A model generated the notes under the pieces. It was not told where the DNA came from. It did no database searches and was given only the letters and a program-made list of their open reading frames with translations. This document shows positions 21,444-29,400 of a stretch of 55,907 nt of DNA, one piece after another. The first letter of the stretch is position 1. Each line of letters opens with the position of its first letter. The stretch is from Bacteroidales bacterium. GTDB taxonomy: Bacteria; Bacteroidota; Bacteroidia; Bacteroidales; F082. The DNA is taken from assembly GCA_024681295.1 (NCBI GenBank), contig JAILBC010000033.1:1-55907 (forward strand), read 5' to 3'. The position numbers and the translations under genes were made by a program.

Positions 21444-22355
21444 ATGTCCATCGAGATTCAAAATATCACCAAGCAATACGGTGAGCAACTTGCGCTTAAC
21501 AAGGTCACACTCAGCATCGACAAGGGTATCGTGGGTTTGCTCGGCCCCAACGGTGCGGGCAAGTCGACCCTGATGAAAATCATCACCTGCTTCATCCCTC
21601 CCACTTCGGGCACGGTGAGCGTGAACGGCTTCAGCGTGTTGGAGCAACCCATGGAGGTGAAGCGCATCGTAGGCTACCTACCCGAGCACAACCCTTTATA
21701 TCTCGACATGTATGTGCGTGAGTACCTCGAGTTTGTGGCCGGCATCCACCGTTTGAAGGGCAAAGCCGCCAAGGACCGTATCAACGCGATGATTGAGGAG
21801 ACTGGCCTTGGCCCGGAGGCGCACAAGAAGATTGGTGCCCTCTCCAAGGGTTACCGCCAGCGTGTAGGATTGGCCCAGGCCATGATGCACGACCCCAAGG
21901 TGCTCATCCTCGACGAGCCCACTTCAGGCCTCGACCCCAACCAGCTGGTCGACATCCGCAACCTCATCTCCAGCTTGGGCAAGGAGAAGACCGTGCTTCT
22001 CTCTACCCACATCATGCAGGAGGTGGAAGCCATCTGTCAGCGTGCCATCATTATTAATAAAGGTGTGGTGGTAGCCGACGACCGCATCGAGAACCTGAAG
22101 CAGACTCAGACGGCCGCCAACGTGGTCATCGTGGAGTTCGAGAGCGAGGTCAGCCAGCAACAGTTGCTCAGCATCCCCGGCGTCGCCAAGGTTCAGCGCG
22201 TGAAGAACAATCATTGGATCATCGAGCCCGAAGGTGACACCGACATCCGCGCCGAACTGATGCGTTGGTCAGTCAACAACAATCTGATCATCAAAACCTT
22301 ACAAAAGGAAGACATCAGCATTGAGGAGGCTTTCCAGAAGCTAACGAAGAATTAA
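21444..22355 (+). CDS. gldA: ABC transporter ATP-binding protein, GldA-like
   Basis: 303 residues from the ATG at 21444. Walker A 'GPNGAGKS' (34-41), signature 'LSKGYRQRVGLAQAM' (about 137), Walker B 'VLILDEPTSGLD' (about 155) and the H-loop 'LLSTHIMQEVEA'. The C-terminal extension (about 225-303) matches the gliding-motility-associated GldA subfamily, which works with permeases GldF/GldG; these are not next to it here. GldA is found also in non-gliding Bacteroidales. Its stop overlaps the stop of the convergent gene (TTAA). Confidence 0.8.
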   Translation: MSIEIQNITKQYGEQLALNKVTLSIDKGIVGLLGPNGAGKSTLMKIITCFIPPTSGTVSVNGFSVLEQPMEVKRIVGYLPEHNPLYLDMYVREYLEFVAGIHRLKGKAAKDRINAMIEETGLGPEAHKKIGALSKGYRQRVGLAQAMMHDPKVLILDEPTSGLDPNQLVDIRNLISSLGKEKTVLLSTHIMQEVEAICQRAIIINKGVVVADDRIENLKQTQTAANVVIVEFESEVSQQQLLSIPGVAKVQRVKNNHWIIEPEGDTDIRAELMRWSVNNNLIIKTLQKEDISIEEAFQKLTKN

Positions 22356-22801
22356 TGTGAAAAGACCTCTCCGAATTTAGCCTCCACAAAAAAGATATGG
22401 AACAGCTTCCCTTCTTGAAGCCCTACCATCACTCTGTTATCACCAACAGCCCGAAATACGTGAAGTTCCACTTCCCTTGTGACAAACGAAGGGAGTAAAC
22501 CTATTTGCTTAATTTGGTTTTGCGGTATCGGCTCCATACCGTAAGAGTGGCGGTTAGACCGACGGATTTCTTCCCATCCAAGAATAGAAAGGCTTCTCAA
22601 GCGGTTGAGAAAATTAATGAAGAATTTGGGTTTGACACAGTCCCTCAAAGAAACATCATTGAAGTAACGGAACGAGAACAAAGGGTAATTGATGTTAGTC
22701 AGAGTCTCAACCTCTGAACGGCTGATAACCTTCCTTTCGATGGCGTTCTTGATAAACAAAAGGCCATCGTCTTTGGTGGATTGTTTAACACGTTTTACCA
22801 T
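22352..22801 (-). CDS. Putative toxin partner of the Panacea-domain protein
   Basis: 149 residues, no signal peptide or membrane helix; family not recognised with certainty. It starts one base after the Panacea gene stop, so the two form an operon. The N-terminal half is basic and helical ('KRVKQSTKDDGLLFIKNAIERK'-like), and the C-terminal half has alternating strands ending 'LHVFRAVGDNRVMVGL…KLFHIFFVEAKF'. Panacea proteins (DUF4065) are established antitoxins paired with many unrelated toxin folds, so a toxin role is inferred from genetic linkage only. Confidence 0.55.
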   Translation of the reverse strand: MVKRVKQSTKDDGLLFIKNAIERKVISRSEVETLTNINYPLFSFRYFNDVSLRDCVKPKFFINFLNRLRSLSILGWEEIRRSNRHSYGMEPIPQNQIKQIGLLPSFVTREVELHVFRAVGDNRVMVGLQEGKLFHIFFVEAKFGEVFSH

Positions 22802-22802
22802 T

Positions 22803-23246
22803 TCAAGCCTTAAGTCTCTTCTTGAAAAACGATCTCATTACGCTCTTGGGAATTATATTTCCTTCTCCAGTAGGAGTGTTCTTCCAAGGAGATTCTTGGT
22901 GGGTCATATTCATTAAACCGATGGTCGAGTACGCTCCATAAACTCGACAGACTTCGTTAAATAACGAAAGTTCCTGAGGTTGGTCGAAATTGAATTCGAT
23001 GGTTCGGTCAGGTTCGATTCCGTTGTGTCCATTGGTTTTATATCGGTCGTACATAGCAGGAACCACTGGACCATACATCCATGCTTCGATTTCCTCATCG
23101 AAAAGAGGAGTGTTGAAATAGGCCAGGTGGAAACCCTGTTGATAATAGAGCATCTTTTGAAGCTTCATGTTGGTCATCAACTCACGTCCCATATCGGCGG
23201 AATAGATGAGGAGTTGATTGGCTATTTGTGATACTGGATAGGTCAT
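22803..23246 (-). CDS. Panacea-domain (DUF4065/SocA-like) putative antitoxin
   Basis: 147 residues. 'KLQKMLYYQQGFHLAYF' and 'IEAWMYGPVVPAMYDRYK' are the core of the Panacea/DUF4065 domain found in SocA, GepA and PanA antitoxins. First gene of a two-gene minus-strand operon with a close promoter (23267-23274). A regulatory or phage-related DUF4065 protein without a toxin partner is the alternative. Confidence 0.82.
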   Translation of the reverse strand: MTYPVSQIANQLLIYSADMGRELMTNMKLQKMLYYQQGFHLAYFNTPLFDEEIEAWMYGPVVPAMYDRYKTNGHNGIEPDRTIEFNFDQPQELSLFNEVCRVYGAYSTIGLMNMTHQESPWKNTPTGEGNIIPKSVMRSFFKKRLKA

Positions 23247-23266
23247 AGTGATATTAATTTTGGCTG

Positions 23267-23274
23267 CAAAGATA
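23267..23274 (-). promoter_or_regulatory. -7 promoter box of the Panacea operon (TATCTTTG)
   Basis: Minus-strand TATCTTTGC, 20 bp ahead of the ATG at 23246, giving a leader of about 15 nt. Confidence 0.75.
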
Positions 23275-23390
23275 CAATATTATTTTTATATGTGGCATAA
23301 AAAAGTTGAAGATTTTTTATTAATTTTGAAAAAACTCTCTACTTTTTCGTTTTGAGTTGACCTAGAACTTTTAAATTTTTAGTTTTTTTC

Positions 23391-23421
23391 TTTGACGTGA
23401 GCGCGGAAAAACATATCTTTG
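23391..23421 (+). promoter_or_regulatory. Promoter of the giant T9SS gene (-33 TTTG, -7 TATCTTTG)
   Basis: TTTG at 23391-23394 and TATCTTTG at 23414-23421 are separated by 19 bp, a full match to the Bacteroidetes -33/-7 arrangement. The start codon is 40 bp downstream. Confidence 0.85.
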
Positions 23422-23461
23422 GCCTAACATTTTTCGAACCATTGATTATTGTTTTCTAGAT

Positions 23462-26400
23462 ATGGACATTTTTACAAGATTTTTCAAAATGAGGGGTATT
23501 TTTTTCGGGCTCCTTATGATGCTGGCGCTTGCCATGCCCCAACTGGTTTCCGCACAATCACAAACAGTTACACTGTTTTCGGAAAATTTTGGCTCGTACG
23601 CCAACTATGATTTTCCTGTGGGTTGGACAAAAGTTATCACAAACAGTACTTCCACCATTAGTAACAGTAACGCATACAGTGTAAGCCGCTGTTTCAAATT
23701 CACCAAAGCCATCCAGCAGAGCAATTCAGAGTATTGGAATATCGTTGCAATGCCTTATATCGAGGCAGAAGCGGGTTCTATGACCGTCACGTTTTGGTCG
23801 AGACCTGGTAGCACGAATGCGAATTGCGGCACTTTCGATATCGGATACATCACCGATGTCACTGATGCCTCGACTTTCGTGCAGGTCACTTCCTATGATT
23901 ACACGGAAGGCACTACCTACAAGCAGTATTCAGTTCCTTTGTCGGATTCTCCTGCCGGTGCTTTAGTGGCATTCCGCCATCGTCCTTTGGCATCCAGCAC
24001 CTCTTACCAATGGTTCATTGACGATATCGAGGTAACCGGCCAACTACTTCCTTGCCCAATGACGGTGAACTTGCAGGCCACGGTCACGCCGAGGGAAGGC
24101 GACCATGCCACCCTCACCTGGACGGAGCGCGGCACGGCCACCAACTGGGTGCTTCAATACGGAACCGACAGCGAGTTTGCCTTAGGGACCTACACTGAAG
24201 TGACCGACGGCTTCACCACTAACGGCACTACGGTGACGCGCGAAATCACTGGCCTGACCTCCGATATGACCTATTACGCCCGTATGAAATCTGACTGTGG
24301 CGGTGGTGAATATAGTGCTTGGAGCAACGTCATCTCGTATACACCTACCGACTATACCTATATCGGTTCGGGAACCTCTTCTAATAACGGGAGCGTCCCC
24401 ACCAATTCAGGCAACCAATATTCCCTGACGGAACAAATCTATACTGCTGCTGAGTTGGGTATTAATGGCGACCTTGGCATCATTTTCAGCATTGGTTTTT
24501 ACAATGGCACAGCGAATGAGAAATCCCGCCAATGCGACCTGTATTTGTTGAACACCGACAAAACCGCTTTCACTTCCAATTCCGACTGGATTTCGGTTAC
24601 GGCAGCCGACAAGGTGTTTTCTGGCACGGTGACCTTTGCAGCCAATGGTTGGAGCGACATTGTCTTCAACACGCCTTTCGACTACACAGGCAGAAATATC
24701 GCTCTTATCTTCGACGACAACACAGCGATTTCGAACAGCGGATTGTCGTGCCGTTCTTTCGGCGGTATTTCCAACAACACCTTGTACAAGGCGCAAAATG
24801 GCACGGACTTGGATCCAAGTTCGCCTGATGTTTCTGGCACAAGGAACAGCAATAAGGACCAACTTAGGGTGCTCATCTACCAAACTGCGGCTTCCTTATG
24901 CAAACGCCCTTTGGCATTGCAAGCCTCCGACCTCGGTGCCAACACCGCCACCTTGAACTGGCAGGCCAACGGCGGCACAGCATGGAAGGTGGAATACAAA
25001 ACCGCCGAAGCCACCTCTTGGACTACTTTCGCCAACAATGTGAGTGTCACCAGCTGCAACCTCACTGGCCTCACGGCCAACACTGACTACATCGCCCGCG
25101 TCACCGCCACCTGCGACGACGACCAATGGGCCACGGTGACTTTCACCACGGCTTGCGAGGCCATCAGCGCTTTCCCGTGGACTGAGGATTTTGATAGTTA
25201 TGAGGGCAATTCCAACACTTCCGGAAACATCGCCTATTCCTTCAATGAACCCTGCTGGATCAACAAACGAGTGGCAGGCTCGGGCAACTATTTGTTCCAA
25301 GTTACGACTTCCACACAATCAGGCAACGCCACCAAGAAGCTTGTCATGCCATCTTCCAGTATGAGCGGCACTTCCTTGGAGTTGGCCCTTCCCGTGATGG
25401 CCTTCCCCACTGGTCACGAGTACAAATTCATCCTTGATGCCTTACGCAACACCAATAGTACCAGTTATGCGGATGAAGGTGTACACATTTTTGCTAGTTC
25501 CGATGGCACGCTGGAAAACGCCACCGAAGTGGGCTTCATCTCGCGCCAATACAACAAAACACCTGTTGAAGGCGGAAATGATGTCCCCGCAGAAACCGCC
25601 TCGGGATGGTATAGTTACGAGTTCCTTCTCCCCTCCAACACCATCCGTGTCATTTTAAAAGGCGATTACAAGAGCAACAACGCCTTCTACCTCGACAACT
25701 TCAAGGTGAAGGAAGAACTGCCCTGCAAGCAGCCTTCCGACCCTATTTTCGTGGATGCCACAGGCACCACCGCCACCTTAAGTTGGACCAACGGCGCGGA
25801 GGGCCAAACCGCCTGGCAAATTGCTTACAAGGCAGGTGCCAACTTCAATCCCGAAACCGACTTGGGTCAATACAGCATTGCCGATATGACCAGCAATCCT
25901 GGCACCATCACCGGCTTGACACCACTTACCACCTATTACGCCTATGTGCGCTCCAATTGCGGCACGCTTGGCTACAGCGAATGGAGCGTGGCGTCCTGTA
26001 CATTCACCACAGAATGTGCCTCAGTAACCACCTTCCCCTGGACGGAAACCTTCGAAAGTTATAATTCAGGCAACTTCAGTGACCAGTGCTGGGTGAACGA
26101 ACATATTTCGGGCAGTTCAACGGGAGTATTCAAAGTTTATACCTACTCCATGGGAAACAACTACACCCATCTATTGCAACTGCCCAATATGCAAGCGGGC
26201 ACCCTCACAAAACTCGTGTTGCCCGAAATGCAGTTGCAGGCGGGAACAGACTATCAATTCTGCATCGACATGTATCGATCGGGCAATTACACTGATTACA
26301 CTACGGAAGGCATTAGGGTGTTTGCCAGCACCGACGGCGAGATTGAAGGTGCCACCGAGATGGCATTTATCCCACGCGTTTATTCCGTCGGCAATGCCGT

Positions 26401-29400
26401 GATTCCAGCCGAAACCACTGCCAACGCTTGGTACACCTACCGACTCACCATCCCGCTGACCGGTAGTTGTCACATCATTCTGCGTGGTGAGAGCCAATAT
26501 GGCTACGCCACCTATCTGGACAATCTCAAGGTGAGAGTCACACCGACTTGCAGCGAGCCGGAGCATCTCGTCATGCAAAGCACGACAAGCAGCAGCGCCA
26601 CTTTGAGTTGGACCGATACCGAAACTGGATATTCCGCCTGGCAAATCGCCTACAAGGCCGATGCCGACTTTGACCCCTTGACTGATGTGGGACAATACGC
26701 TATCGTCGATGTGGCCAGCAATCCAGGTACCATTACTGGCTTGACACCGCAAACCACCTATTACGCCTACGTGCGTGCCAACTGCGGCAACAACGACTAC
26801 AGCGAATGGAGTGCCGCCTCATGCCAGTTCACCACAGGTTGCAGCGTGGTGACCGACTTCCCATGGTCGGAGGACTTTGAGAGCCACAGCTCCGGCAACT
26901 TCAACGACCCCTGTTTTGTTAACGAGCATATCAGCGGCGACGGCACGAGTATTTTCCAAGTGTATGTCGGCACCAACGGCACCAACAGCACCCACCAACT
27001 GCGACTGCCCAACATGTCGAACGGCACCTACACCAAGCTCGTGCTGCCCGAGATGCAGTTTGAAGCAAGTGAGGACTATGATTTCAGCATCGATGTGTAT
27101 CGCACCTCCCAATCCTACTATCGAGAGGGCATCCGCATCTTTGCCAGTCCCGATGGCACGATTGAGAGTGGCACGGAGATAGGCTTTATCCCCCGTTACT
27201 ACTCAACCAGCGGTACGGGTGTGCCATACGAGACCACAGCAGGTTGGTACACCTATCGTTTCGCCATACCAAGCGGAACTTCCAACATCATCTTGCGCGG
27301 CGAGAGCATCAATGGCGAAGCCACCTATATGGATAACATGAAGGTAAATGTCACGCCAAGTTGCAGCTATCCTTCCAACTTGCAAGTCCCCTCTGAGGAT
27401 GTCATGGCCCGAAACGCCACCATCAAATGGACTGCCGGCAATGCCACCGAATGGATTGTGGAATACAAAACACAGGCCGCGACCGAATTCTCCGCCATAA
27501 CGGGAGTGACTGAAATTCCCTACGTTTTGACCGGCCTTCAGCCACAAACCCAGTATTCGGTGCGCGTGAGAGCCGTGTGCAGCCCCACCGAAATCACCGA
27601 GCCAACTAATACTAAGAGCTTCACCACCAAGGCACCTTACGATGTTCCCCAAAGATTGAGAGCGAGCAACGTCAGCCCGGCGGGAGTCACCCTTACTTGG
27701 GTGGCGAGGGACAACGAGGACCATTGGGACTTGTTCTACACCGACAACCCTGACTACGAGCCGCAGAGCTACACCCATCCGCAGTTCGCCAACATCACGG
27801 CCAATCCCTTCCAACTGACGGGTCTTGAGCCAGGACGTACCTACTACGCCTACGTCCGCTCAAACGAAGGCACCAACGACGTAAGCGGCTGGAGTGCCCC
27901 ATGCCGCTTCTTCCTTGGCAACCAGCTTACTGTGAACGATGGCACAGTAACCAATACTACAGTCCCCGTTTTAGGCTATTATGTCAACAACTCCTTTAAC
28001 GGACAATTCATTATTCCCGCCGAGGACTTGCAGGGCATGGCCAATGCCGACATCAGTCAGTTGGTATTCTACAACAGCGCATCCAACACCGCCAACATCG
28101 ACTGGGGTGATGTGAGATATGTCCTCTCCTTGTCCGAGACAAGTGTCACCGAATTCAATTCAACAAGTATACCCTTAACCAATCCTTCGGTTACCTGTTA
28201 CATTGGTTCCATCAGAATCATCGATCACCAGATGATGATTGAGTTTGACCAGCCTTACCATTACAACGGAGACAACTTGCGTGTCTCATTCTCATCGAAT
28301 CCATCGGGAAACGTCAATACCGCTTACGCCTATTGGTTGGGCGTGACCACGGAAAATACTGCAGGCTATGGATCGTCGTACTACTACCATTCTTACAACG
28401 ATTATGGCTACCAGTCGTTCCTGCCTAAGGTCACCTTCTGCTATCTCTACCAAGGTGATGATTATTGCTACGCGCCCACCGACTTGCATGCAAACAATAT
28501 CACTACCAACTCCGCCACGCTGAGCTGGACCAACATCCTCAACGACAGTCCCGCTTGGGAGCTGCAATACCGCAAGGCCGACGAGAGCGAGTACACCACG
28601 GTGGAAGGCTCCGTCACCAATCCATTCACGCTGCAAGGACTTGAACCCTCGCACGGCTATGAGGTCCGCGTGAGAGCTGTTTGTGGCGAAGGCCTCTACA
28701 GCGACTGGGTGGAGACCTGGTTTGCCACCGAATGTGTGCCCCTCACGAGCCTGCCTTACAGCACCGGTTTCGAGGATATGGTTTATGGTGTTCTCCCGCC
28801 ATGCTGGTCGTATTATTCTAATGGAGCGTATGCTCCTCATGTATCTTCTTACTACACTAATTCTGGCGATTTTGACTTGGAATTATATGCCGGGGAACCA
28901 GGAGATATCAATATCGTCGTGTTGCCCGAGATTCCCTTGGATGCCCAACACCCGATAAACGGCAACGAATTGGTGTTTGCCGTCGCATCCATGAGTTATA
29001 TTGCTACCACACTGCAAGTGGGCGTGATGACCAACCCGAACGACCCTGGATCGTTTGAGCAGGTTGGAGAAGTAGCATTGCCCGAAAACACAGGATACCA
29101 TAGATGCAAGGTGAGTTTTGCCAATTATACGGGCAGCGGCACTTATATCGCCATCCGGCAAGAGAATACCTCACCCCTTTATTCATTCGAGCATTTTATC
29201 GATGACATTGTGGTGTGTCCCATCCCTGATTGCACAGAACCCACGGGTTTGACGGTCTCCAATGTCACATCGGCTTCCGCCATGCTGCAATGGACCGCCG
29301 GAGGCACGGAGACGGAATGGCAGGTGCAGTATATGCCCATTGATATTTATTATTACTATTACGCCTCCCTCTCCGTCTATAACTCTTACTACAACAATAT

